This document shows positions 34,525 to 45,159 of a DNA stretch of 64,000 bases, piece after piece (the first letter of the stretch is position 1; every line of letters starts with the position of its first letter). The stretch comes from Watersipora subatra (taxonomy: Eukaryota > Bryozoa > Gymnolaemata > Cheilostomatida > Watersiporidae): NCBI RefSeq assembly GCF_963576615.1, contig NC_088710.1, forward strand, positions 682,001 to 746,000, in the 5' to 3' direction. The translations under genes were made by a program, and so were the position numbers. The notes under the pieces were generated by a model that had not been told where the DNA came from, searched no databases, and saw only the letters and a list, made by a program, of their open reading frames with translations.

Positions 34525-36063
34525 ATGGGAGACAGTGAGGAAAACTCATTGGTGAGTCTTCAAGATCCAATGGAGCGGGTCAACCAGAGGTTTGCGCAGA
34601 TGGGTGATGTCGTGGACCGGCAGCAGAATGCACTAGACGCTGTGGACAGGAAAACTGACAGTATTGAGCGTATGATTCGAACGTTGACAGAGAGGGTGTC
34701 AGAGATAGCTGACAGAGGACCTGCAATGAGGGGAGAGAGCCATTTCCTTCCAGCGGAAGATCCAGAGGTAAGTTTTGGTGGCAACCTATTAGATCGCAAT
34801 GGCTATGAGGTAAGGCAATCTCGTAGGAGCGACTGGGTGAGGTTTGGCTTAAGTTTTACTGGGAAAAGTGAAGAAAATTTTGATAGTTTCTCAATGCAAT
34901 TTGAAACTTGTTGTTTATTGAATGAGGTGCCCAAGTCTTCTTATGTGCTGGTTTTACAGCTATATTTTAAAGGTCTTGCTGTGGCATATTTAAAGGAAAT
35001 TGTTAGAGCAGAAGGCAGTTCGGTAACTTATGAAAAAGTAAAAAGGCTCATGAAAACTAAGTTGAATGCATGCAAAGGTGATGAGCAAGTAGCGTTGGAA
35101 GTCTCAGCAGTGAGACAGGGAAGCACGGAAAGCGTGCGCAAGTATTATGAACGCTTCAGAAAAATTGTTGCGAGTGGAAGCGCTGGGGAAGACAGCCCTT
35201 ATATTTTGCTTCACTTCAGAGCGGGTTTGCATTCAGCTATTAGAGACAAAATAATGGGCACACCATGCAAAAACTTATCAGATATTTTGAGAGCTGCAGT
35301 TGGTGTAGAAACTGCGCTACTAGCAGATAAAAATGTTTCTGATGTTTCTGACGTTTCCGCAAATTACCAGAGTGGCAGGCCTCACCCAGTTCAAAACAAA
35401 CGGTTTGACAAGACAGTTAGAAAATGTTTTTTGTGTATGTCGGACAAACATCTAGCTAGATTTTGTGACAAGAAAGCTGTGAGTAGTAGGGAAGGTCAGC
35501 AAGGCCAAGCTAGGCCAGGGCAGGCTAGGTTTCAGTTGTACCAACAACCTAGACTAAACTTTGACAATAGCAGCAATAGAGGCCAGCATAGAGTAAATAG
35601 CCAGCAAAATGAGATGCCGAAATGGTTCAAGGATTGGCTAGCGAGTCAAAAATCTCCAGTTACTGAGCAATCTGTCACAAATCCCCCGCGAGCAGCATAT
35701 GCTTCGGCCGAAGTGCCCCTTGCAAATTCTACGAGACAGCCAGCTAGTGTAGCGCTCAACCAGGCACGAGATAATACAACTGTAGTTTTTGACAACATGG
35801 CTTTTGAATATGTTGAGGCACCAGTTGCACAGGAAGTTAAAGCAAAAGTAATGGGTCCAATAATTTACCGTGTAGCCACAATAGTACCCGCGGTTGTTTT
35901 TGAAGTAGCACAGGTTTCGCAGGTAAATGTTGAGACAAGTAAGGTCGGCAGTAGGACTAAGGTAGCTCCTATTGTGCCTAGCGAATGGGTAAGCAGGGAA
36001 CAAGCCTACGAATTGATTTCACTCGATGTAGCTGAAACTGAGCAAGTGATGACTAACAAGTAG
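34525..36063 (+). CDS. retroelement Gag polyprotein, intact, 512 aa (copy 1)
   Basis: The ATG at 34525 lies after the primer site. An in-frame ATG at 34405 is inside the LTR and is less likely. Residues about 15-60 form a heptad-type coiled coil (MERVNQRFAQMGDVVDRQQN). Residues about 110-270 form a Retrotrans_gag-like capsid region with SVRKYYERFRKIV. A knuckle CFLCMSDKHLARFC (C-x2-C-x4-H-x4-C) near residue 305 binds RNA. A Gln/Ala-rich tail follows. There is no protease or RT domain before the stop. Between units it has three amino-acid changes (His/Arg, Gly/Asp, Pro/Leu) and at least three silent ones. It would package RNA into particles. Confidence 0.88.
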   Translation: MGDSEENSLVSLQDPMERVNQRFAQMGDVVDRQQNALDAVDRKTDSIERMIRTLTERVSEIADRGPAMRGESHFLPAEDPEVSFGGNLLDRNGYEVRQSRRSDWVRFGLSFTGKSEENFDSFSMQFETCCLLNEVPKSSYVLVLQLYFKGLAVAYLKEIVRAEGSSVTYEKVKRLMKTKLNACKGDEQVALEVSAVRQGSTESVRKYYERFRKIVASGSAGEDSPYILLHFRAGLHSAIRDKIMGTPCKNLSDILRAAVGVETALLADKNVSDVSDVSANYQSGRPHPVQNKRFDKTVRKCFLCMSDKHLARFCDKKAVSSREGQQGQARPGQARFQLYQQPRLNFDNSSNRGQHRVNSQQNEMPKWFKDWLASQKSPVTEQSVTNPPRAAYASAEVPLANSTRQPASVALNQARDNTTVVFDNMAFEYVEAPVAQEVKAKVMGPIIYRVATIVPAVVFEVAQVSQVNVETSKVGSRTKVAPIVPSEWVSREQAYELISLDVAETEQVMTNK

Positions 36064-36087
36064 TGCAAGTAGGGTAGTGCAAGTGAA

Positions 36088-36453
36088 GTGAGTGCAAGCG
36101 GTTTGCAGAGACAATTGAATAGCGATAATGAGGCTAATTATCACCCTTCTAGACCACCTAGTGTAACTAGAAGGAATGTTGGTAGTGGACTTGGAATGTC
36201 ATATGCCATGAGTTTCTTGTTTACATTCCTTGCGCTCTTGACTATGTGCCAAGCTCAGTCCCAAATGCTTTGCCGGACTGGGCTTACTGTAGCAAAATTT
36301 CTATTGCCCAAATTGCCTCCTTGCATACTATCAGACACCACTGCCGCACATGACCCCTACGATTTGACATTGACTTTATATAAGCCCAATTTGGTCCAAT
36401 ACAAAAGCAGAGCATTTCATTGCAAAATTATGTCAAACTCGTTTAGTTTATAA
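36088..36453 (+). pseudogene. env-like N-terminal fragment (copy 1)
   Basis: A 121-residue frame with an internal signal-peptide-like stretch (MSYAMSFLFTFLALLTMCQA), then Cys-containing sequence with LPKLPPC. It starts 24 bases after gag stops, in the position and style of the envelope-like ORF of some invertebrate gypsy-type elements. No transmembrane C-terminus or fusion region follows. It is truncated and probably non-functional. Assignment is by pattern only. Confidence 0.4.
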
Positions 36454-37766
36454 GTTTACATACCTCTCTGGATCAATAGATGTGGATTGTCAGTAATTAC
36501 CTGGAGACGATGAGGTACAATTAGAAATAATAAATTTGGATTTTCGGTTATGTCTAGTAAATTGAAAGGAGAGTACAAGTCAGGAGAATCAATTTTGGAT
36601 AAATCATTGGTGGTTAAATTACGGTTGGAACAATCAATTTTAAATAAAGTGCTGGAACAAAAGCAGACGGTGATTAATAAGCAAAACATGAGTGCAAAAT
36701 AGTAAGGATGCACGAGTACATAATTGATAAATTGTACTATACAGTCTGCTAGAAAATATTGAGTTCTTATCAATATCCGGTTATTGCATAGAGTATTCGA
36801 TTTGGCTAAACAGGAATTGGCTTACCCTTTCTAAATTGGTCCTCAAAATTAGCATGCATTAGCGAGCATGCAACTCTTGTTGAATGCTGAATTAGCATTC
36901 AAAATTCGTTTTCCCCTTGCATCAACCAAAAAAACCAACCTACTACAACCTTGACACCGACTAGGATTTCCCACTGCATCTAGGAGACGCCATCAACGGT
37001 TCACTGCCGCTGCCCGGAGACTATACTCACTCATTTCCACAAAGTTAAGTAGTTTCATATAAAATAAATAAATAAAAATAAAGAGAATACGCAATTCCTG
37101 TGTTTCTGTAAATGCATCATGGCATATGTTACACCTATTATTAGTGCTGAACTTTTGCTCTTGAGTGTTAGGTGCTTTCTCTCCCTTAATATTTTTCTTT
37201 ATTGCACCTAAAGTTTTTTTGAGCGAAGGGAAGAGGAGCAACATATGCAACCTATTTGCCATTGTATTTTATCATGTTGTAAAATTTTTTTTTAATATTT
37301 TACAGTTTATGTTCCTTTTCTTTCATGTTCACCTGAGTGACCTTAGTCAGAGGCCTGATTAGTAGGTAAGGCTTCATTTAGTTATCAATGTACTATTGTA
37401 TTTTGATACAACTTTTGCTGAGATTTTGCTTTTTGTTGCTAGGAGCAGTAACCACATATGCTGATGGATAGCGGGTACTGCAAATTGGGAGTCATCGACA
37501 AGATACATGAAGGTGCAGCCTTGGTTGGGATATATTTGGTAGCAGCGATCTGCTCCAGGCCACATGCGAGACTCGTAAGCGCAGATTACATTTACAAAGA
37601 CATTACCAAAACATGGAACGATGGTAGCTATACAAAGAAGAACCCCTCGTCACCAACACTCTACCCCCATTCCTTTTGCCTCGTTCAAGAAATAGACAGT
37701 CGAACCTCCAACTTCATCACCCCTGCTCCTTTTACCTTAAGAAGATTTACCGCCGTATCGTCGTCT
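36454..37766 (+). other. non-coding interior of the LTR element (copy 1)
   Basis: No pol domain in any frame. It holds an AAATAAATAAATAAAAATAAAG tract near 37,060. A 158-codon frame at 37458-37934 runs into the 3' LTR and has no recognisable domain. Confidence 0.5.
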
Positions 37767-37777
37767 AAGGAGGAAGG
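37767..37777 (+). other. polypurine tract
   Basis: AAGGAGGAAGG directly precedes the 3' LTR, as expected for the plus-strand primer. Confidence 0.7.
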
Positions 37778-38453
37778 TGTAAGATACCTGTATCTTGACT
37801 ATGACCTAGTTTCATCTTGCCTCTGCCTAGCTGCGGTTTCTACATACCGATGTCAGAACAACTCTCATGTCAGAGCTACATATCTTTTATACATTAAGTT
37901 GTTATTTTACTATACACAAAAGATAAGAACGTAACACTTTTCTATAACATTTCATCATTTGACATTTGACAATTACTACAAGACCAACATCTTTTCCTGC
38001 CAAGACTGTCTGTGTCACCATTCGTGTCAGCCTCCATAAACATTCCAACTAAGCTAATGATCTGTCCGCATCCGCTTGCTTATCTTTGTCTGTGCGCCTG
38101 GAACAAAATTAGTTGTGTAAATATTATTCTGCAACCTTTTCGTATCTTGTGTTTGACTCATGCCACACATATTTTATGCAAGTCATACTCTCCTATATAA
38201 GGGAATCCCATCTTGTTTGTGAGGAGTCTTTCATTCAAACATTCATACTGATACTCTTACACTCATATTTTATTATACATTCTCGCTAAGTAATATAGAT
38301 CGTTAAATATACTGATCTTAAATACAACCTCTGTCTCGTTATCGCAGTATTAAATCTTGTGGTAGAAAAACAGTTCTACAAACATTGGCTTAAACAGAAT
38401 AAGCCCCCTAAGGGTAACATTGCTAAGAAGGACGTTAGCAACGGGTTATCACA
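37778..38453 (+). repeat. 3' LTR (copy 1)
   Basis: It differs from the 5' LTR at three visible sites (TCATTCAA for TCGTTCAA, TTACACTC for TTACGCTC, TTCTCGC for TTCTTGC). Confidence 0.85.
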
Positions 38454-38518
38454 CTTGCATAATACTGACACACCTGCATAGTACTGACACACCTGCATAG
38501 TACAGACACAACTGCAGT
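38454..38518. repeat. 20-bp tandem repeat, target of the LTR element
   Basis: Three copies of GCATAGTACTGACACACCT-like sequence. A further copy lies left of the element at 33,803-33,821, so the element split this array. Confidence 0.7.
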
Positions 38519-38590
38519 CTTAAAACACCAAACATATCTTTCTCCCCAGCACATGCAGCCCTATAGCAACGTGAATAAAGAAATACTTAC

Positions 38591-38833
38591 GTGCATGAAG
38601 AGGTTTATGAACCAGTTAAGAGAGTATTGGTACATGGGATCTATATTGCCGAGGTCAGATATTGTGAAGAAAAGAATGCTACCATGTTTAGCCACTGGCT
38701 TGTACACAGACCGCGTGTCATCAATCTCTTTTTCTGTGCGCGATGTAATTTCTTGCTTGCGAGAAATCTCCTCAGATAAAACTTTGGATGAGGACAGAAT
38801 ATCGATGGCCGCTTCATCTTCCAGAATATTCCC
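38591..38833 (-). CDS. axonemal dynein heavy chain exon, AAA5 region end (copy 1)
   Basis: 81 codons: GNILEDEAAIDILSSSKVLS, then YKPVAKHGSILFFTISDL and DPMYQYSLNWFINLFMH. This is the segment after the AAA5 helices in axonemal dynein heavy chains (DNAH family), the outer or inner arm motors of cilia. Acceptor TTGATTAG, donor GTAAGT, phase 0 at both ends. It follows the exon at 40392-40577 in the protein. The next exon expected downstream (IENSEKS/CRSLFEKDKLLFSF-type sequence) was not found to the left. Confidence 0.9.
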
Positions 38834-39021
38834 CTAATCAACAGGCAAGCTTCGTGAGACACTTTATTTTTGTACCAAGTTGCAGAATATATCCTGGTCA
38901 AACTTTTATTCCTGCACTTGGTCTTTCTAAGTAACTCACAGCTAACAGTCTGCATGAATCAGTTTGTACTCTATTCATACACACTAGTAACTTTTCCTGA
39001 CCAAATAGTCAACTTTTTGCT

Positions 39022-39138
39022 TCAAGGAGGGGCGTATGATATAGAAAGAACAACCAACAGTCAAGGAGGGGCGTATGATATAGAAAGAACAACCAACAGT
39101 CAAGGAGGGGCGTATGATATAGAGAGAACAACCATTAG
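39022..39138. repeat. 39-bp tandem repeat, three copies (copy 1)
   Basis: The unit begins TCAAGGAGGGGCGTATGATA. It is 13 codons long, so one frame reads GGAYDIERTTNSQ three times by chance. It lies in a dynein intron. Confidence 0.85.
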
Positions 39139-39924
39139 TATATGATCAATCATCCAATGTTCATCAAACATGCTCAACTCATAAATAACAGGGTATGCGT
39201 AACAAATTTAATACAAATTATTACCAATCTGCTAAATCAATTATTTTATTTCAAGGAAGTTCTGTGTAACCCCTGAAAGCGCAGCAGTATTCAAACAAAC
39301 AATGAAGGATTATATACCATGAAAATTTTAATGAATGCAGCCAACATTAATTTTTAAACGGCACAACTGTGTTTTATAAAATTGAGATATTTATTTTCTT
39401 TCATATATAGTAAAATTAAGCGCTCGTAGTAGTTTTTAAAAAGGTAGAAAACATAACATTTGGATTACTGTGCTGATCATTTAGTTTTGGCTATAATTAG
39501 TTTTATGGATGTGGGTTTACAGAGGTGAGCTTTAGTTAAAATCTATCTTTATACTGAGTGGATGTCTGTGAATATAATCACATCCATTCACTCGCTTTCT
39601 TAACAACAATTCTTTTCTTCATCATAAACAGAACAAATTTACCGTTTACAACCAACTAGCTTATTTCCTGAATATAACCTTTGTTATAAAATCCGCAATA
39701 ACAGTGTAATTGTCATTACAAAATTTCTATATGAACCATAATAAACTTTAAACCAGTTCTAGAATAATTATGTAAGATTATTATGAATGACCTTTTTATA
39801 AGGTTTATTACATAAATATGTTTGGGTGCCATAAGATAGATTTTATGCATTTGGAAGATGTAATTATTCTGCTATGGACTTTAATAAAATGATGCTTTAC
39901 TAAAGATGAATTTACACAAAAAAT

Positions 39925-40313
39925 TACTATATTTTATCAGAAAGCATCGGCATTTTTTATCATTGGCGATTGTTTTTGATGTTTGAGGTGATCTGACTAC
40001 CAGGACGTTTCAAGATTAAAATCGACAATACCTGATCGCAGTTAACTCACAATGAATGCACTAGTTGCTATGGTTGCTATAGTTGAGATCGGCTATTACA
40101 TTCAAGTTGCAGCATTACATATCGCTATTTTACCAGCCTCTTTGCAAATAAAGACGTCATAATCACATTTTCGCTTGATCTGAGCATTTTAACTGTGATC
40201 AAGTTTAGTCAATTTCACTCTTGAATCATCCTGGCAGTCAGACCACTTCAAACATCAAAAACAATCACCAATGATAGAAAAATACCAATACTTTCTGGTA
40301 AAATCTACTGAAT
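39925..40313. mobile_element. MITE with about 110-bp inverted repeats (copy 1)
   Basis: The left arm has ATCATTGGCGATTGTTTTTG ATGTTTGAGG. The right arm, reversed, has ATCATTGGTGATTGTTTTTG ATGTTTGAAG. The outer ends are ACTATATTTTATCAGAAAGC and, reversed, AGTAGATTTTACCAGAAAGT. Nothing coding. It would form a long hairpin in the dynein pre-mRNA. Confidence 0.75.
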
Positions 40314-40391
40314 AAAATCTTTAGTGGGTGTTTAGCAAAGTTGTAGTAACCTACCCTCTGGCAACAAGAGAACTAAACATAGCAAACCAAC

Positions 40392-40577
40392 CTGGGAGGC
40401 AAAGAGAACCTCCAAAATCTTATCTTTAATTTCTTTGAGATTGCGTTTGTTGGCAGCGCCTTCTAAAATCAGTTCATTTTTCTTTTCCTCCAAAGCAGGC
40501 TTTTCTTTGGCAATGACGATTCCCAACAGTTGATCCTCGAGTCCGGAGGGAGTGATCATAAAATTGAGCAGTGTTAC
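40392..40577 (-). CDS. axonemal dynein heavy chain exon (copy 1)
   Basis: 62 codons: VTLLNFMITPSGLEDQLLGI, then VIAKEKPALEEKKNELILEG and KDKILEVLFASQ. It matches the conserved dynein block between the AAA5 core and the following helices. TTTTTAG acceptor, GTTGGT donor, phase 0. Confidence 0.92.
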
Positions 40578-40599
40578 CTAAAAAGAGGAGCAGAGAGTC

Positions 40600-40906
40600 A
40601 TAAGTACTACATAAGTACTACATAAGTACTACATAAGTACTACATAAGTACTACATAAGTACTACATAAGTACTACATAAGTACTACATAAGTACTACAT
40701 AAGTACTACATAAGTACTACATAAGTACTACATAAGTACTACATAAGTACTACATAAGTACTACATAAGTACTACATAAGTACTACATAAGTACTACATA
40801 AGTACTACATAAGTACTACATAAGTACTACATAAGTACTACATAAGTACTACATAAGTACTACATACTACATAAGTACTACATAAGTACTACATAAGTAC
40901 TACATA
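40600..40906. repeat. 11-bp minisatellite in a dynein intron (copy 1)
   Basis: About 27 copies of ATAAGTACTAC with one 7-base short unit (CTACATACTACATAAG) near 40,862. Unit 2 has an array 92 bases shorter with two short units. Confidence 0.9.
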
Positions 40907-41051
40907 CCGAGAAGAGTGTAGAGTGATGAATGATATATAACTATAAGTCTAATCAAACCATGCAAAGGCCATTGTGACCATCATAAAGAACTTGACTATG
41001 ACTTGCATATGACAAGGAGCAGGAAAGGCTGAGCTATAAAAACAGACTTAC

Positions 41052-41255
41052 CTTAACTGAGATCTCAGGTAAATAGTGAGGGTTTCTGAGAGATGTGGTG
41101 ATGTAGAGTTTAAAATCGCCGCTGTATTCCACAATCTGATCGCCTACTTTGATGAAATCAACCCCGGCGGTCTTGAAGGTCTGTTTGAGTAAAATGGGTT
41201 CGAGAATGGGGTCGAGCTCCTCTTCTACATTTTCCAACAAGCATGGATTCCCAAA
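41052..41255 (-). CDS. axonemal dynein heavy chain exon (copy 1)
   Basis: 68 codons: FGNPCLLENVEEELDPILEP ILLKQ, then GDQIVEYSGDFKLYITTSLR and NPHYLPEISVK. ENVEEELDPILEPILLKQ is a hallmark of the dynein AAA5 domain. TTTTGCAG acceptor, GTAAGT donor, phase 0. Confidence 0.93.
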
Positions 41256-41340
41256 CTGCAAAAGGTAGCGGCTTATCTACAGTAATATGTCACAATTGTG
41301 AGGGAGAGATAGAAGAAGATCATGAGGCGTAAATTGCTAC

Positions 41341-41495
41341 CTGCAAGCAGTTCTCTAGAACTCGGGTGTAGTTGTTATCCGATAGCTTAATCACTGACAG
41401 CTTGTTCACTTTCTCCTTGTTCTTAACCCATTTGTTGGCCTGGCCTTGAGGATCAATCATAAGGGGCCACCGATTGGCTGAGTGAACAATGATAC
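41341..41495 (-). CDS. axonemal dynein heavy chain exon, AAA5 start (copy 1)
   Basis: 51 codons plus two bases of a split codon: IIVHSANRWPLMIDPQGQAN KWVKN, then KLSVIKLSDNNYTRVLENCL. The RWPLMIDPQGQANKW string is typical of axonemal dynein. It needs an upstream exon ending in phase 1, which I did not find between here and 43,574. Confidence 0.92.
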
Positions 41496-41589
41496 CTAAA
41501 TACAACCAGCAAAGGCGATTGATGAATCTGTTGCAGCAAATGATATGGGAAGACAATCTCTGATATTTATAAAAAAGCACAAATATAGT

Positions 41590-41830
41590 TACATCGATAT
41601 ATACATTTCTTAATGTTGGTATGTGTATTCGTCGGTTTGGTTGTCCAGCTAAAGCTATTATTTTAGCATTGCGCTCACACGTTATGAATCCCCAATTAGG
41701 AAATTTCGATCTAAGGCGTTATCATATTTGATATATCGTAAGCACACGCTCACTATTTTAGCAAAGCGCCCACACGTTACGAAGCCCCGGCTAAGAAATA
41801 TTTTGTGACCTATGCATATGCAGCACGGTG
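41590..41830 (+). mobile_element. Helitron-like 5' fragment (copy 1)
   Basis: Related to 33,124-33,340 (GTATGTGTATTCGT, GTCCAGCTAAAGCTATTATT, AGCAAAGCGCCCACACGTTACG). Confidence 0.5.
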
Positions 41831-42630
41831 CTTCTTCATTTTTATTTCGCTAGGGCTAATTTGTTCAGCCCCACCATATCGGCAATAATTTATCAACGAG
41901 CTTAAAATTTGGCAACTTGTGTAGTGATTATATACGTTATAAAAAGATATCAGTGGCTCGCCATGGCGAGTTCGGCGTTATCCGTTACGGTAAAACGGTT
42001 TCGCAAATATAAAATCATTTAATAATAAAATTTCAGCTAAATGACATATTTATTGATACATTGCGCTCACGGTTTACTATGCCCTTATAAAACACAATGC
42101 TTTCCGTCAAACAGTATCAACAAACATTTCTACAAAATAAATAATCGGCGACTGTTGCAGTGCTTTTCATTTGGTCATAATGATTTTTATTTTGTATTAG
42201 TTGTATCATTACCAAATAATCTGTTTCGTAATTTACTTACTTGCTATTAGTTTCACATCTACATTTAGTTCTCTACTTATTTATTCCAGCTGCTCAGAAT
42301 ACTTTTTCCCAACTGCACTATGCTTCCTTGATTCTCATTTGGTACCTTGCATTCCACATTCATTCTTTTATTTATTTACGACTTTTACGTTATTTCTTTT
42401 AGTTCTATTTAAAACATCTTTGCTTATATATGAATATTTTTCAATTTGTTATTTAACGTTTATTTTTATAGCGATATAGTATATTAACAAGCGCAATTTC
42501 CTTTCCTCAACACACGAATATTGAGTTGCTACACACATGTTTCACGAACGTTCCTATCAGTGCTCGCTTTGTGCATTAACTTACACATATTTCCATTTAA
42601 ACCTAACCAATTAGTAATTCATGATCAATT

Positions 42631-43040
42631 TCACATTTTACAGCAAACATTTGTAAAATTACTATAAGATTATATGTTAAATTATCGGTAAGATTTGCTG
42701 AACTATCGTGTAAGATAAGAAGTATCAGTCATTCCTCACTCTCTTACATTTACATTTATATATACAGATTTACATTCTTTTATTACATTTATAAATTTGT
42801 TATAACTTATAAAGTTTATAATATGGGTTTTTAAAGTTTGTTTCACTATCGTTATTACTTCAATTTGTATTTTTTAAACATTTGTAATTTGAATATTGTG
42901 TTTTAAGTTTAAACAATCATTTTCCTATCACATTTTACAACAAACATCTGTGAGATTATCTGTAAGATTTGCTGGACTATCGTGTAAGATTAGAAGTATC
43001 AGTTATTCCTCACTCTCTTATATTTACATTTATATACACA
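42631..43040. repeat. diverged direct repeat, two copies of about 120 bp
   Basis: The blocks at 42,631-42,770 and 42,927-43,040 share TAAGATTTGCTG, ACTATCGTGTAAGAT, AGAAGTATCAGT and ATTCCTCACTCTCTTA. No coding content. Confidence 0.6.
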
Positions 43041-43041
43041 G

Positions 43042-43545
43042 ACTCGCTGTGCTACCCGGCGTTGCCCAGGTAATAAATAAGCCTTTAGTCCGAAAATTGA
43101 TTTGTATTTAACATATAACAACATTTGCCGTTCTAACTTTTAAACTCCATATCATGAGGAAAATGTTTCGTGCAGTTCAAATAAATTTAAAAAAACTCGA
43201 CTATAAAAATGTTTAGATGTAAATGTGAAATAATTAACAAGTAATAGCTAAATTAAGTCGGTTTTGCTACGGTTACAATGAAAGATGATTCGGTAATGAT
43301 AACATTGATACAAACTGAAAAAACAAAATAAAAATGCTGAATATGTTGAATTAATAATAATAATTTTTGCATAGAAGTGTGTGTGTATAAAAAAGGTTAC
43401 TGTTCCATCAGAAGCTATTCATCAAAACTTTTCTTATGATATGCAGTTTGAAAGTTAGAATGTTGTTATATGTTAAATACAAATCAATTTTCTGACCAAA
43501 AACTTTTTTATTACCCAGGCAGCGCCGGGTAGCACAGCTAGCTTT
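43042..43545. mobile_element. head-to-head pair of Helitron-like 3' ends
   Basis: The left end carries, inverted, the hairpin and tail (GTGCTACCCGGCGTTGCCCAGG). The right end carries it directly (ACCCAGGCAGCGCCGGGTAG, CACAG, CTAG). About 120 bp inside each end are inverted copies (CAAATCAATTTTCTGACC / GAAAATTGATTTGTATTTAA). Two 3' ends thus point outward. It ends 29 bases before the second tandem unit starts. Confidence 0.6.
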
Positions 43546-45159
43546 TACACATCTGTAACATACAAACATCAAACTAAATAATGTGAGCGAACAGCTTCTC
43601 GTGACGTTATGCGATGACCGGGTCATACGCAAAGCCGCTAGGCATTTGTTCTCATATAATGACTTATATTGATTAGCTAGCAATTCGATTTCTGTAGTCT
43701 AGTGGGCAGGGCGTCCGACTAGTGAACAGCGGAGTCCGAAATCGAATCTTTTTCGATATGGAATCTTTATTCCAAGATTTTACGATCTATAGCCGGAATG
43801 CATACCAACATATCCACAAACACACTTTGAGAAATATATATATAGATACATATTACTCTTTATTATTCCAGCTCTACAAGCATGAAAAGATGGAACATTT
43901 ATGTACAATTCAATACAATCAAGTGTAACGCTGAAATGAGTTAGCAAATAATAAACATCCAAATAGTTACACATGTAAATGCAAAAATGTCAAAAAATAA
44001 ACATGCTCAAAGCTGAGCAGAGGTTCATTAAAGTTGTCACACTGTTCTTTACAGCGATATGGAAAGTGGTGCCTTTGGCTTTGTAGTTTGCAGTTTTTTG
44101 CTTTATGCTTTTTAAGCACAGTTGTTAATATAGCAAGTGCTGAGTGTTAGTCCATCGGCTTTTCATGCAAGCTGGCTTCTGCATTACATGGCTAATCCGA
44201 GGATAGTTGGACGCATCCATACCTGCCAACTATCGCGCATTGGGCGTGAGACTCACGCAATCACCCCAAAGAAAATATGACAATGCGTGAAATTTTTGCC
44301 CCACTTTTTCCTCAATTTTATATATGCTATTATTGATACATCAATTGCCCCAAAATCAAATCTCAAGCATTGCCCCATTCTTGGGTTGGCAGGCCTGGAC
44401 GCATGCAGTGATTAGGAGAGCTAGGCTTAACAAATCCATCACACATCTATAAACATACTAACTAGCCAGATGTGCAACACTAGAGATTTCTAATAAAAAA
44501 CTTTGTAATTAAATATTCAATGCAGCATTTCGCCTCTAACGGCACACCCAACGAGCTGCTATAAATGTGATCAACGATAGTCGCTAATTTTTACAGCTAT
44601 TTAGACGGTAGGGCGGGACGGCCCCTTGTTGTTCTTACTGTCGGGAGCAATAGAGTAAAGATTTGGTTGTTCCATTTCGAGTTCTGATGGATATAATTAT
44701 GTTTGTATTACGATCGGTCAATAGAGGTGGTTGGTTATTTTTATACCATGCTATCGAATAATGTGGCATTTTCGTGTATAAACGCAAGATACTTAGTTTA
44801 AAGAAATTCCAGTTCAAATAATGAAACTTAGTTGCTGCTAGCGTAGCAAGCTGCTAAGGGATATCATCGTCTTGGGTGAATATGGAGAAAATATGTTATG
44901 TATGGCTAATCCGAACCCACACACAACATCAATGTTGAATTTGCTTTTTTATTTTGTTCTAATTTGATTATGTTCGGTTTGTGCGCTTTTGCCCTGTGGG
45001 AACTAATTCGGTTATTACTGGTTCAGGTACTAGTGAAGATGTTAAGCTATCAAGCAATTCTGATATTTGCCAATAAATGTTACATTTTTTAAGTCTACCA
45101 ATTAAAATACACAACGAACAGAATTTTAAATGATAGTGACAAAAGATTAAAATAGCCAG

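Larger units (their letters stand above)
33824..38453 (+). mobile_element. young LTR retroelement with gag and env-like start, no pol (copy 1)
   Basis: Two 676-bp LTRs (33824-34499, 37778-38453; TG...CA) differ at about three sites. A primer-binding-like TGGTGTCAGAAG starts at 34501. A purine tract AAGGAGGAAGG abuts the 3' LTR, and CTTG flanks both sides (33820-33823, 38454-38457). Gag (34525-36063) is intact. Between it and the 3' LTR only an env-like start (36088-36453) is recognisable. Protease, RT, RNase H and integrase are all missing, so mobility would depend on another element. It lies in a dynein intron, antisense to that gene, 138 bp from exon 38591-38833. The target is a 20-bp tandem repeat (GCATAGTACTGACACACCT). 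Confidence 0.85.
20550..43574. repeat. tandem segmental duplication, unit 1 (about 23,025 bp)
   Basis: The sequence from TAAATAATGTGAGCGAACAG at 20,550 recurs at 43,575 and stays collinear at an offset of 23,025. The offset becomes 23,026 after one extra C in the poly-C run near 30,790/53,815, and 22,934 after the 11-bp minisatellite. Substitutions are sparse. The left edge lies in a Helitron-like element. The right edge is 29 bases after the end of another Helitron-like repeat. Confidence 0.95.

Noticed and set aside
37458-37934. 158-codon frame crossing into the 3' LTR as a retroelement protein
   Set aside because: No pol or env domain is recognisable and a third of it is LTR sequence.
39022-39138. 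Regular repeats that might suggest a CRISPR array
   Set aside because: Three contiguous 39-bp units without unique spacers, in an animal intron. The 52-, 33-, 20- and 11-bp arrays likewise lack spacers.
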